Positions 44,804 to 56,811 of a stretch of 64,000 bases of DNA are shown piece by piece (positions within the stretch are counted from its first letter, which is position 1; every line of letters begins with the position of its first letter). The stretch covers positions 157,138,006-157,202,005 of the forward strand of contig CM060955.1 in assembly GCA_030765055.1 (NCBI GenBank), read 5' to 3'. A program made the position numbers and the translations under genes. This stretch comes from Mantis religiosa. Its lineage: Eukaryota > Arthropoda > Insecta > Mantodea > Mantidae. Below the pieces are notes generated by a model. The model ran no database searches. It saw only the letters and a list, made by a program, of their open reading frames with translations, and was not told the DNA's origin.

Positions 44804-45848
44804 TGTTGTTGTTATTTTACATTACTTTACTTACTTACTGCCTCACTCACTCTCTTACTCACTCACTCACTCACTTACTTGCTAGATAACTAGGTTGTGA
44901 GATTGACAGAAATTGCCGTTACAGAACCTTTTTGCACCGAGGGCATAGGTAATATTTTCGACACAAATCTTCTTCACGTTTTGTATCCTCTCAGAAGATG
45001 AAACTTGCATCAGAAAATTGATGTAATTTAGAACTGTGGTAGGACTAATTTAAAATGAAGATCTAGTAGGTTTATGTGATGTGTTTGGTGTGTCATGGTG
45101 CTTGACAAATGGCGCCGACGTTTGCTCCAAGTTAAGAGAAAACTACGGGGCTAGCTGTTTATTGCCCTGGTTTTCGAGCTAGAATGATGTCTCTGTGGTC
45201 ATTCTGTACACTTCATCTCTTTCTCCAGAGGGTGACAGGCAAATAGATCTGTCATTGCACCAAGTGTTCCTCTCATTGTGTACCTTACACATATGGTAAT
45301 CTACTTGTAGTACTTCTTATTTAAATAAACTTGCTGGTAGTTTTGTATTTCACCCAAATATTCGACATACATTTTCACCGGAATACACGCACTGAATAGG
45401 AAGGCAAAGTTCCGAATGTGTGTGAAGAGCAAAACTCAAAGCAAATGTCTGATAAATTTCCTACTTGATATTTATATAAAAATGGTTCATGAAGATACTT
45501 GGGTGAATCCTGCTAAGTGCATTTGCCATTTCCTAAAACATGTTTTCTTATTTTAATTTTCTCCAAAGTGGAACAAATGAGTTTGATTCAAATAATTTTA
45601 TTTTCAAAACAAATAAAAAATATGTATTGGTTCTTCTGAGAATAATATGTGAAATCGCTTTAAGCTGATATTATATACTTTTATACAAACAAAACTGATT
45701 TCCTCTTCTCTCTGAGAAACTATTTTAACTACTTTAGATTAATCCAGATAAACATCTTCAGAAATTATCTTTATGCTAATTTCTTGCAGGTGAACAGTAG
45801 GCTTTAAGCGAATGTCAAACCTTTTAAGGTGATGCCATGGTTATGATA
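44804..45848. other. No feature recognised
   Basis: Starts with TTAC and CTCA runs; otherwise AT-rich sequence with no supported frame or repeat end. Confidence 0.45.
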
Positions 45849-47996
45849 CAGAGTGATTTATATGGAACTAATACATTTCTTTATTTAATTATTCCGTTGT
45901 AAATTCATGCAATGAACCGATTCTAGCACTAAATTAGACAGAATGTTCTGGAGCTTCGATTCCTTGACACTAGATGCGCAGATGTTTATGCTTTATTCCT
46001 AATTGCTATTGTTGGCAACTGTTTTCGACATCCTATGATAGGATATAGAAATTTATAGAAATTTAAGACCAGTTTGGGCACAATCGTTGATATATGCTGA
46101 TGACATCATATTAATAGCAAATAGTAATAATAATTTACAATTAGCGCTAAATGAATGGAAAGAAGAATTAACTAGAAAAGGTTTAGAATTAAACATACCC
46201 AAAGTAAAACCATGTATATAGGAAGGAAAGAATAAGAAATTAAAATTAAATGTAATGATGAAATCTTAGGACAGGTAGACAGTTAAGAATACCTGGGTAC
46301 AATTATAAATAATAAGAAAGGCCAATTCGGTCTACTATCAGATTAATAATACTATTGTGGGAAAAAAGGAAATAAAAGATACAAAAATTATAGTATTTAA
46401 AACAATAATACTACCAGTTCTATTATATGGAGCAGAGGGCTGGACTCTCCTACAGAAACAAGAAAGCAAAATAACAGCTATGGAAATGAGATATTTAAGA
46501 CGAGCTGTGGGGAAGACAAGAAGAGATATGATTTGAAATGTAACAATAAGGGAAGAGTTAGGTACACACTCCGTTAAAGAAATATTGGTATAAAGACAAC
46601 TTAAATGGTATGGACATGTACTACGCATGTCAGAAGAAAGAAAACCCAAACAATATTTAGAAGCAAGACCAGAAGGTAAAAGAATTAGGGGAAGGCCACG
46701 CATGTTGTATCAGGAATACATTGAGAAGTTGGGGAAGGATAGAGGGAAATCCATGACAAATGAAGAGAATGATAATGGACCGAGAAAAGTGGAGGAAATA
46801 GGTAGAAGAGGCCTGTACTCCACGCTTAACAGCACAAAGGAGTTAGAGAAAGAAGAAGAAGAAGTTTTAGCCAACGTGAAAATGCAGTATACATTAAATC
46901 AAAGACTCTTCCTTGTGAAGCAATACAGGATTACGAATTCAATTACAGATACTCAAAGTGGATATCAGAGAGAATTTTGTGTTTGCAATCCTCCCAAAAG
47001 AAACACAATACTGGGACTGGTAAACAAATTGGAAACAACTGGATCTCTGGTGAGTGAAAAAGGCAAGCATCCCACAGTTGACGTATGAGCACGACTGGAG
47101 CAGTCACCCAAAAATCATAAAGTTGTTTGTTGCAGGAGACAGAGTACACCTACTCAATGTGTGTGAGAGCTGCGAAAAGTGCAGACCTAAAGCCATACAG
47201 GGTTACAGTTGTTCATCAGATACAAGAACCAGATAAGGATAAAATATTGAATTATTGTCGTTAATTTCAGACGTTCATTGTGCAAAATACTGTCATATTG
47301 TCCATCACATGGTTCACAGATGAAGTATGGTTCCATTTATCCGGTTATGTGAACTCATAGAACTCACACTATTGGGCCATTGAAGACCCACATGTCATCC
47401 ATGAAGCACCTATGCACCCTGTTAAAATAACCGCAATATCGGCACAGAGAATAGTGGAGCCAATTTTTTTTTTCAACTAGACTGTAAACACTGCAGAGTA
47501 CCGACTGATTTTCATGGAGTTTGTTGGGCAACTGAACGATGTAGATCTGAGTCAAGGATATTTTCAGCAAGATGGCGCTTCATGCCATACATCAAATGCA
47601 TCCATGGGCCTATTGCAAGTTTCTTTGACGACCAGATAATTTCCACAAACCTGTGGCCACCGAGATCTCCGTATTTGACATCGCCGTACTTCTTTCTATG
47701 GGGTTACTTAAGAGACAGGGTTTACGCTACACGTCCCCAGACATTGGACGATCTGAAGCACAACATCACACAGGAAATTCAAGCTATTGACAACAAAGTC
47801 CTCCAACGAGTGGACAGTAACATGAAATGACGTGCTGAGTTCTGACTTATGCAGGATGTAGGACATTTTCAACATTTGCTAGAGAGGTAAATAATCTCCC
47901 AGAATTCCACTACGTTTTAGGTATAAGTTGTCGCTAGCACAATTGTTTTGAAACAACTAATGAAAGAAATGTGTCAGTCCTATATGAATCACTCTG
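45849..47996 (+). mobile_element. TA-flanked DDE transposon (DUF4817-type HTH), split by a LINE
   Basis: Ends CAGAGTGATTTATATGGAAC at 45849 and mirror (CCTATATGAATCACTCTG, 47996), with TA on both sides. After the LINE insertion the transposase starts MQYTLNQRLFLVKQYRITNS (46882), with a helix-turn-helix (CNPPKRNTILGLVNKLETTG). Then come broken frames: a FTDE first acid motif, QQDGA.CHTS, WPPRSPYLTSPYFFLWGYL, TRPQTLDDLKHNITQEIQAI. In this transposase group the third acid lies in S-P-D-L-T-P-x-D-F; here both D positions are Y. Multiple frameshifts also inactivate it. Confidence 0.85.
46056..46866 (+). pseudogene. RTE/Jockey-like LINE fragment inside the transposon
   Basis: Begins in the reverse transcriptase palm with the catalytic box intact (SLIYADDIILIANSNNN, about 46091). 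It continues with ILPVLLYGAEGWTLLQKQES, MRYLRRAVGKTRRDMI, LKWYGHVLRMSEERKPKQYL, then GKRIRGRPRMLYQEYIEKLG. It ends in a (GAA)n tail at about 46854-46866, where the host transposon resumes. Three or more frame breaks. The insertion is younger than the transposon. Confidence 0.8.
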
Positions 47997-47999
47997 TAT

Positions 48000-48660
48000 T
48001 TCATTCTCTTTGTATGACCAACAAATAAAAGTAACAACTTATTCCTATTTGATAGGTGGGGGGGGGGAAGAAAACTCAAACAAATATCAAGCAAAATATG
48101 AAAATAGTTCACTCTACAAAGAAATGAACTTCGACATAAATTGTATGTTTTAGCAAGATATCTCTTACAGTTTACCAGTTAAGTAAAAGACATCCAGACG
48201 GACCTTTTAGGACTTTCACAGAAACTTCAAGGTATACATGACACTGTCTGGAAAATATCTTAAACATGTGATATTTTAATCATTGTCTTTTCTGCAAAAT
48301 CAAATTTTTCGAAATATCTTCCATGTAAAGGCTAGTCTCAGGTGGAAGAAGATTTTTTAAAATATTCATTTAAATCATTGTAAAATGTTGAATTTAAACA
48401 TCAAATCTGCTATTTTACCAACTTTTTCATTTTGAGTTATGCTGTACGCTACGTATGCACACAGATAAACAGAGACCTTTTCAAAAAGCATTGTTTTTTT
48501 TTTTTTTTTTTATTCAGGGAGCCTCAGAACAGTACGCCCTGTGAAAATTTTTTTATGAAATATAATACTTCCCTTACTCAAAGTATGTATTTATTTACGT
48601 ATGTAAGTATATATGTATGTATGTTTGTATATATTTCACCGAGCTAGTGTACCAACTTCT
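48000..48660. other. No feature recognised
   Basis: Contains short G, T and TATG runs (48057-48067, 48494-48510, 48601-48630). No supported gene. Confidence 0.45.
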
Positions 48661-48670
48661 CCAAAACTGT

Positions 48671-49058
48671 GGAAACGTAGAGTCAAAATGAAAAATTCAA
48701 TGCCATAGCCGGGATTTGAACCACGGATCTTCTGGTTTCCGTCCAGCCGCTCTACCATTGAGCTACTATGGTCAACGTGCCGATATGACACTAAATTCTC
48801 CAACTGACTCGGAGTTTCCCGGTAAACCACTTAGGTGTTCTCATAAACACATGAGACAACTACCTTAATGGAGACTTACAACATGTAAGTACTTCATATC
48901 GGCACGTTGACCATAGTAGCTCAAGGGTTAGAGCGGCTGGACGGAAACCAGAAGATCCGTGGTTCAAATCCCGGCTATGGCATTGGATTTTTCATTTTGA
49001 CTCTACGTTTCCACAATTTAGCCTACACACGGCCAGTGTGAAAGAACAATTATTTTCA
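48671..49058 (+). mobile_element. tRNA-like hairpin retroposon, simple form
   Basis: A minus module (48699-48772) and a plus module (48908-48982) are inverted, with outer flanks GGAAACGTAGAGTC and GACTCTACGTTTCC also inverted. The spacer holds one copy of the 91-bp unit (ACTTAGGTGTTCTCATAAAC...GTAAGTACTT). The right end is the family tail GCCTACACACGGCCAGTGTG...CAATTATTTTCA. AAAACTGT on both sides (48663-48670, 49059-49066) is the likely target duplication. Confidence 0.75.
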
Positions 49059-49234
49059 AAAACTGTTTCTAAAGTGCCTATTTCTCAGCACAAGGGCTGT
49101 ACCTGTGCTTCCAAGTAGATGGCGTGATTAATTAAGTTACTGTGTAGTGTCATTTCTCATACATCGTCCAAAAATATTTTGTACTGATTCATAGGTTTCT
49201 TTGGATTAGGCAGACGTTTCAGTTAGTGATTCAA

Positions 49235-49690
49235 TATGTTCGCTAAAATGGAAAAAACTGCAATATCGTTCAGTGAGTCGCGTTTTATTTTCGGATAGAA
49301 AAACTTGCGAGGAGATAAAAGCAAATTTGCAGGCTGTTTATAGAAATTGTTCGCCATGTATTACAACAGTTAGATATTGGATTACCGACTTTAAACAATG
49401 TCGGGTGTCCGTTTTTGATGTGCGCCCAGGACGTCCGGAAATGTATTACCGAGGAACCATTAAGAAATCCACGATAGGATTTTCGCTCGCCATCGAACTT
49501 CTCTTAGTAGCAGAAAACGGGAATGGCAGTGCATAGTTTGTATAGGTTCGAAACAGTATTTGGAACTATTTAAGTGGAATCCGGGATTTTTTCGTTGAGT
49601 TGTGACTGCCAATGAGACTGGACGCATCATTATGCTCTGGAAATCAAGCAACAGTCAAAAGAATAGTTCGCTTCAGGCGAGTCTGCTCCT
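49235..49690 (+). pseudogene. Degenerate mariner transposase
   Basis: SDRKTCEEIKANLQAVYRNC, then TTVRYWITDFKQCRVSVFDV and RPGRPE match the mariner helix-turn-helix region. After breaks, VTANET (the first catalytic motif, with N in place of D) and WTHHYALEIKQQSKE follow at 49600-49665. No terminal repeats seen. An old, dead copy of a fourth mariner family. Confidence 0.6.
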
Positions 49691-49875
49691 AAGAAGCCAA
49701 ACGCGGTCCCAGAAAAGTGCGAAGATTTCTGTGGAGGGATGCGAAAGAATGATATTCAATGACTTTTGGGAAAAAGAAAAAAAAAATACTCAAGTTATTC
49801 TCGGGAAGCAAGCCAGGTGAAAAGACGATTAGAAATCGACGTTTCGGGAGATAAGATAAGCCTACCGCTACATTC

Positions 49876-50337
49876 TGAATTCCGTTTACCGGCAACTTAT
49901 CCGACAGAATCAGCAGAATTCTCGCCAAAAACATCAGGACCCTCCACAAGCCACCTCCGAAGATTAAACATCTGTTGAGACCAGTGAAAGACAAACTGGA
50001 CTTCCAAGTTCCGGGAGTGTACCGCATTCCCTGTGAATGTGGGACACCGTATATAGGACAAACCGGAAGAACCATCGCTACCAGAATAAACAAACATGAA
50101 CGTAGCATTTGTTTAATGCAATCTGAGAAGTCTGGGCTGGCAGAGCATTGTTTTGATAACGACCATAGAGCCAATTCACGGGAGACGACCATCTTGGCAA
50201 AATGCAACAGTTACTGGGAACGGAGAGTTAAGGAGGCTTTGACCATTTCCTCCGAGAGGAGCACGCTTAATCGAGATGCTGGATTTCAGTTCAGCTTCTC
50301 TTGGAAACTGGCCTTAAATGGAAATCCGTCGACTTAA
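49876..50337 (+). CDS. Penelope-like GIY-YIG endonuclease (second lineage), intact domain
   Basis: Open from about 49882: PFTGNLSDRISRILAKNIRT, KPPPKIKHLLRPVKDKLDF, then the nuclease: PGVYRIPCECGTPYIGQTGR, TIATRINKHERSI, LAEHCFDNDHRANSRETTIL, YWERRVKEALTISSERSTLN and a stop at 50335-50337. The CxC in PCECG, Y-I-G-Q-T-G-R, R (about IATRINKH) and E (in VKEA) fit an active GIY-YIG site, unlike the copy at 8612-8951. This nuclease nicks target DNA. The reverse transcriptase is missing upstream. It differs in sequence from the other Penelope fragments, so it is another lineage. Confidence 0.85.
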
Positions 50338-50544
50338 GGAGCACAGATCAATACAGCTTGATAATCAAGTTAAGTAGTTACGTTTCTTTGAACCAATTAA
50401 TTTTATATACTCACGCCATCTCCTGACCTGGCATTTAATTTAGTGAAAAAGTCTTTTGTTCAGTAATGCGAATTTTGATATATTTTGTTTATATTTGAGT
50501 TATATCCAGTGTTCCATTTGTGGTTATAACATTTAAAAAATATC

Positions 50545-50590
50545 CTGATGATGGGAGAGATGCACACACCCAAAACGTCGACTTCTAATC
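50545..50590 (+). ncRNA. Hammerhead-like motif after the GIY-YIG frame
   Basis: CTGATGA (50545-50551), TGGG, a loop, CCCA, then AAAACGTCG. The order is that of a hammerhead, but the G of GAAA is A. ACGTCGACTTCTAATCGTC just after it is inverted at 49818-49845 (GACGATTAGAAATCGACGT), so the two may be matching terminal sequences of the element. Confidence 0.4.
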
Positions 50591-50655
50591 GTCATTTCAC
50601 CTGATTTTCTTCCCAACAACAATTTGAATATATTCGTCGCCAGGAAAGCTTCAGG

Positions 50656-51976
50656 CAGGGGCGGTTCCTCCATAAGGTTGCAGGTTTGCGCTACACCCAC
50701 TGATTCTGAATACACAAGAGCTGCATTTTGCACATTAAAGCTGTACTTGTTTGCATTGTTTTATATACAAACATGTTTCAATTACGCTTATCGTCTGTAG
50801 CTGCCCATGACCGCAGAAGTCGAAATAAACAGTGATTAGCTGTAGGAGCCGCAGGTTTGCAGCGAAGAGTTAACCTAAGATTTCGCCCAAATGTAGGCTC
50901 TCTGAGGGGGTTGCGGGAAGGTAAAGAGATGGGAGGGGCTTCTTATACATTGCTTAAATGGAGGTTTATAAACCTAGCTCCTCCTACTCTTAGCAACGGC
51001 TATAGCGTGACCTTCAGGCTTAGCTTCTGTGTGCTCTGCTTTTCGAACACAGGGAGAATTTAATTAAATGCATGGAGGTTATTCAGAAGAGAGCTCTGTT
51101 AATCAACAACGCCACACTTGTTCAGGCTTCTGGATTTATGGCCACTTTGAAAGATTATAATTTTGTATTCTGGCTGTCTTTCTTCTACAAGATCATGCCA
51201 CATGTGGACATTTTGTACAATCAGCTGCAGAAACGAGACTGCAATGCAACATTTGCCATCGCCCAGCTAAACGCATTTAAAAGGGAAGTGCAAAAGGTAA
51301 GAAATAGCGTGGATATCGAGGAACACGAAGAAACTGCAATTAAGAGGAGAAGAATAGAAGATCATGATGTGAAAAGAAGAGAAGCTCTTGAAGTATGTGA
51401 CATTCTTAGAGAAGCAAAGGACAGATTTAGCTTCACGGAACATCTGGTAGCCTCAACTTTGTTTCATCAAGAAAATGTCTAAGACATTTCCAGAGGATTC
51501 CCTTAGAGAAACAATAAGGTTCTATCCTTTTATCATTGGAACAAAAATTCGTAGAGAACTGACTGTAATTTACAGTCGAGAGGAATTTCGTGGAATGTCC
51601 GGCGCTTTGTGCTTGTTGGACTTCATTAAGGAAAACAATTTGTGTACTACATTCAGCGAATATGTCAAACTCCTCCGAGTACTGTTAACTACACTAATGT
51701 CTACTGCTGAAGCAGAATGCTGTTTCTCAACTTCAAAAAGAATAAAAACTTTCCTTAGGAACACAATGTCACAGGAGCGATTGTCAGCAGCAATGCTTTG
51801 AATTGAGAGAGATTTTGTTATGAAGATCAGCGACTTCAACGCAAAAGTTATCGATAGATTCGCCAGGTCTAAGGAGAGTAGAACAGAGAATCTGTATAAA
51901 TAGGTGAGTCATTACTACTCTGTATTTTATTTTTCGTTTGTGCACCACCAATAATTTAACCCACCAGCCGCCACTG
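50656..51976 (+). mobile_element. hAT transposon deletion derivative, twin copy
   Basis: CAGGGGCGGTTCCTCC start, CCAGCCGCCACTG end, target duplication GCTTCAGG at 50648-50655 and 51977-51984. The frame at 51072-51482 is the same 136 codons as in the 21918 copy, broken at the same TAA. The second frame (51475-51801) keeps RETIRFYPFIIGTKIRREL and the dimerisation signature AEAECCFSTSKRIKTFLRN. The two copies differ only at scattered bases over 1.32 kb, so the deleted form itself was moved recently by a complete hAT elsewhere. Confidence 0.92.
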
Positions 51977-51984
51977 GCTTCAGG

Positions 51985-52310
51985 TCTTATTTTAAGAAAA
52001 AAATACTGTTTGTGGATAATGTCACAGTGAGTTATTGGTCATATTCTAAAACAGGTTGAAGGAACTGACCCCATTTGGTGAATAAGAAGAAGATGCAGAT
52101 TCACCACAACAGCGCACTAGCACATTTATCCGATGTTCTCGCCGTCAAACTGTATGAATTTTGCTACAATGTTTGGCTTTCCGCGATTTCTTCTTGTTTT
52201 CCACCCTGAAGAAATAAGAAATTGGCATGTTCATTCATAATAGGATACGTATTGAATTGTAAACTAATGCCTAAGAAGTATACCAAAATAAGTTATTATA
52301 ATAATAGTTT
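51985..52310. other. No feature recognised
   Basis: No supported gene or repeat end. Confidence 0.4.
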
Positions 52311-52324
52311 TTGTTTAAGAATGA

Positions 52325-52690
52325 GTAGAGAAAGTCAATAAAACAGCTGAGAATATTTATATAGCAGTTGATTTTAACACAATGGCGAAGTGTTACATCA
52401 CTCCTCTGTGGGGCTATTATGCATTCCGTGGTGACATCCCACATGTTTCTCTGCTGGTAGGCGCTTGATGCTTGTTCTTTTGTTTTTATGCTTCGTTTTC
52501 CGCTTTTGCTTCTCATTCCATGGCCATTTTCCTGGATGTTGCCGGAAAACTTCAGTTCCCTGAATTTATATTTTCGTGCTAAATGCAGTACGATTGTACT
52601 TCCTAGGAAGGCTGTGAGACAGAGAGCTAAAGGAATTAATGAGGTACGTGGAATTGGACGGGCAGGTAGTTTACTTTTCATTTATGGAGG
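52325..52690 (-). repeat. Repeat pair Z, copy 2, with open frame
   Basis: Matches 32410-32720. The minus frame (52681-52271, 136 codons) starts MKSKLPARPIPRTSLIPLAL, has a hydrophobic segment (about residues 12-32) that could span a membrane, then a basic region (GHGMRSKSGKRSIKTKEQ) and WDVTTECI. The copy at 32.4 kb has stops in this frame. It may be a small gene fragment spread by retroposition, or non-coding. I do not recognise a family. Confidence 0.35.
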
Positions 52691-52939
52691 TACCTACATA
52701 TACAAGCACTGACACATGGTGACACTGTTCTTTATATATTGCCTGTTTAATCTCATTTATTTATCAGAGCACGTCTACTGGATTCTAGGACGCCAAATTT
52801 AACTATTTTATGTAGGTGGAGGCAAGAAATGTAATTTTATTCATACTGTTTCATAAGTTATGTCGTTGTTTAAGGAAAACAATTATTTAAAATGTGTTCT
52901 GGCAAGGGAATAACTAATTTTCAAATATTATTATAAAAA

Positions 52940-53369
<430 letters not shown>

Positions 53370-53561
53370 ATTGTTGTTATTATTTCACAACTTTCTCAAA
53401 ATCTTTCTCACAATGTGTCATGTTTGGAGTAGTGTTGCTCATTGTATATTGCTGATTATCTTCACTGGAATGCCCATATGTTCTCTGCTAAGAACGTTGA
53501 GACCACACCTTCTACCGATATAACTCTTGGTATAATTGTTACACTTTGTAATTTCCAGATA

Positions 53562-54841
53562 CGAGGGCTGTTCAATAAAGAATGATAATAATTTTTTACG
53601 GTCATAATATTTCACACTAAAATTCAATCTTATTATATTCTGTTAACTTAATGTGAAACAAACACGCCGTAGTAGTATCATTGTTGGTACTCCTGGTTCC
53701 CACCTGTGAGAACCAGACAAGTTCAGACATGTTCAGTATCGCCTACAGCTGCAATGGAGGTAACAAGCGAGGAAAAATATACCGCTTTGAAATTCTGCCT
53801 TTGTCTCAACAAATCTTCACTTGAGGCATATACAATGTTACAGGAGGCCTATGGAGAGTCTGTTCTTCCCTACAGTACAGCTCGAAGGTGGTTTAAAATG
53901 TTTAAAGAAGGGAGACAGTCAATTTCAAAGAAAGGTGCTGCAGTTACTACTCTTATGGAAGAAAACATCAACACTGCTGCTGCCATTGTGAGAGAGAATC
54001 GACGAATTACCTTAAGATCACTTTCTGAAATACTGAACATTGGTGACAGAAACATTACACATGAGACGTGTTTGTGTGCGATGGATTCCAAGACTGTTGA
54101 TTCCCGAACAAAAGGACATTCGCTTGCAGCTCTGCATGGAGTTAATGATAGAGGAAGATCCGAAGTTTCTTTCAAACGTAATCACTGCTGATGAAACTTG
54201 GCTACATCATTTTGATCCTGAGAGCAAACAGCAAAGCTCAGTGTGGAAATCTCCTTCATCACCAACCCCCAAGAAAGCAAAAGTGGTTGCTTCTGCTAGG
54301 AAAGTTACGGTCATCTCATTCTTTGATATTCATGGAATGGTTTATCAGCATGTTGTACCTGCACACACATCAGTAACTGAACAATATTACAGGGATGTCC
54401 TGAAAACATTGCAAGTCCATATCAGGCGCAAAAGACCACATTTCCGTGAAGCAGGCTGGATGCTGCACCACGATAATGCGCGGCCGCATATTGCCAATGT
54501 TGTTGCTGAATATCTTGCAAAATAAACGTGAAGTGCATCCCACACCCTCCCTATAGTCCGGATTTAGCCTCATGTGACATTTTACAGTTCCTAACTTGAA
54601 GAAACGCCTTCGTGGGAGGCATTATCTATTATTAGAAGCAATGGTGAAGGCTGCGGAGGTCATTTTGAAGGATCTCTCAAAAATGGTTTCCAGCATGTCT
54701 TTGAAGACTGGCAGAAACGCTGGGACAAGTGCATCGCATTCAGGAGAGACTATTTTGAGAAGGACCATCAAAATTATGAGGATGAGTAAAGGTACGTTGT
54801 CAAAAAAAAAGTTGTGATCATTCTTTATTGAACAGCTCTCG
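53562..54841 (+). mobile_element. Mariner transposon, family 2, second copy
   Basis: CGAGGGCTGTTCAATAAAGA start and mirror end with TA on both sides (53560-53561, 54842-54843). The transposase starts MEVTSEEKYTALKFCLCL at 53755, with YSTARRWFKMFKEGRQ intact. After a frameshift near 54030 comes ITADETWLHHFDPESKQ, then MLHHDNARPH, then a break at 54523 and YSPDLASCDI. All three acids are present, but three frame breaks make it inactive. It lacks the long A run of the 26456 copy. Confidence 0.9.
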
Positions 54842-54933
54842 TACTTTTTATATCTAATGCCAGGTTCTTGTATTTACTGACTTCATGCATTTCTGTTTTC
54901 CTTATGTTATGAGTGGATGGAATGCTGGCGTCA

Positions 54934-55140
<207 letters not shown>

Positions 55141-55313
55141 CTTTATCATCTAGTATGTGCAAGAGGAATTTAGAAGTAACTTTCAAAAGCGGCTTACTGT
55201 GTGTGGCTCTCCTTTTATGGAAAATGAAAACGACTTTGCAAATTCAAACCAAAAAAGGATGATCACGGAAAAAGTTAACACTGCAAAACATATGTTTGAC
55301 ATAAATTGTGTAC

Positions 55314-55532
55314 TAGCCCGCCTCGGTAGCGTAGATAGTGCCATGTCTGCATCACGTTCAAGAGGTCCCGAGTTCGAATATAGGTCAGCGTGAGTTACCT
55401 GGATATGGTTTTCCCGGAGTTTTCCCTTATCCTAAAAGACGAATGTCAGGTGACTCTAAGCTCCATGGTCCCTGGGCTCATTTAAGCATCATTTCACCTA
55501 TTTCATTCATCGTCCGACATGACTTAAAAAGT
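55314..55532 (+). mobile_element. tRNA-derived SINE, family 2, fullest copy
   Basis: GCCCGCCTCGGTAGCGTAGA (A-box side), GGTCCCGAGTTCGAATATAG (B-box), GTGAGTTACCTGGATATGG, AAGACGAATGTCAGG, CCTGGGCTCATTTAAGCATC and an A-rich end near 55548. Same family as 11370-11575 and 44117-44318. No clear target duplication. Confidence 0.8.
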
Positions 55533-55549
55533 TAAAGCATGTAAATAAC

Positions 55550-56811
55550 AAAAAAAAATGACATCTGCACTTTTGAGCAGTCAGATGTTGTGTATATTAC
55601 AGTTTACGGTTATACAAACATCATTTAGAATGAAAAGAACCTCAGAAACTATTCGCAGCAAATCCAAGTTCTATACTTCATTTGTCGTGTATCTTAAACG
55701 TATAGTTTTTAACTAAATCGTTGGAACCTTTCTTTGAAAAAAAAATGCTCCATTGAGATTATATTAAACATATGCTTGTCGCGTATCTTGAAATTTCAGA
55801 ATTTAGGTACAAAGTTTGAAATCTAACCGAATTTTCGCTTTTGAGGCTCACATGTGCGCGCGGATGGACTGGCCATTTTCTAAAATCCTTTCTTTGGATT
55901 GATGAAACGTGTATTTTCAGTCTGTTCTTACTAGCGAATTTTTAGGAGTAATCCAATACCTTATTATGCGTTAGAAAAATTAAAAAACAAAAGGAAGCTG
56001 GCATTACTGTCTTTTATTCCAGGTAGAAATAGGCAAGTTTTGTATATCTCATTTTTTTGATTTCTGGAGGGATCACAGAAGTAGGCAGAAATTAAGTAAA
56101 TTGAATTTCAAGAGCAATCGAACTTTACCAGAAAAAGGAAAGCAGTTGGCACAATCGATGACAATGCTTTAAAACAGATTGGATGACATGACCTAGTGAC
56201 TATTGTTCCGTTGATTTTGTTATAGAACCACGACAAGTGATAGGTAAGAAATGACAATGATTGTTCAATCAATAAAACATATTGCTATACATATAAGTTC
56301 ATTATTGGGGAACGAGGAAGAGTTTGCTTATATTGAACAAAGTTGTGCTTTCTACTTCCTAGGTTCGACGACAGTGAATAGTAAAACGTACTTCCACGAA
56401 AATAAAACCAATAATTTAGTAACAACATTACACATGTGGTTTCAGAAGCAAGGTCACCAACATTGACACTGGTGGCACACTGGGATCAGCTGGTTGTTAA
56501 CCTTAAAAAGAATAATTTACAGCTCATGAACTAAATCCAAAGCATATATTAAGTGCAGGTGATATTAAATAAGAAAATTTAAATATAAAATATGATTATA
56601 TTCCATGTTTACAATAATAAAGATATAACACGTTAAGGACTTAATAAAGTTCGTGCACATAGATGCAGTAAGACAAGCAAACACGCCATTGCCAGCACCG
56701 AAAGCGGTAAATTTAACTTTCTGCTATGAGAGCATGAAAGGGATAGATAGATCTTACGGGGGAGGATTCGGCAGTGTGACCAGCCTTGATGGATTATGAT
56801 GGGACATCCCC
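55550..56811. other. No feature recognised
   Basis: AT-rich sequence. A 71-codon frame (56251-56466) has no recognisable motif. Confidence 0.45.

Noticed and set aside
50545..50590. Active hammerhead ribozyme
   Set aside because: The invariant G of GAAA is missing and stem II is only four pairs; kept as a relic.
56251..56466. 71-codon gene
   Set aside because: Short, no motif, no neighbouring exon.
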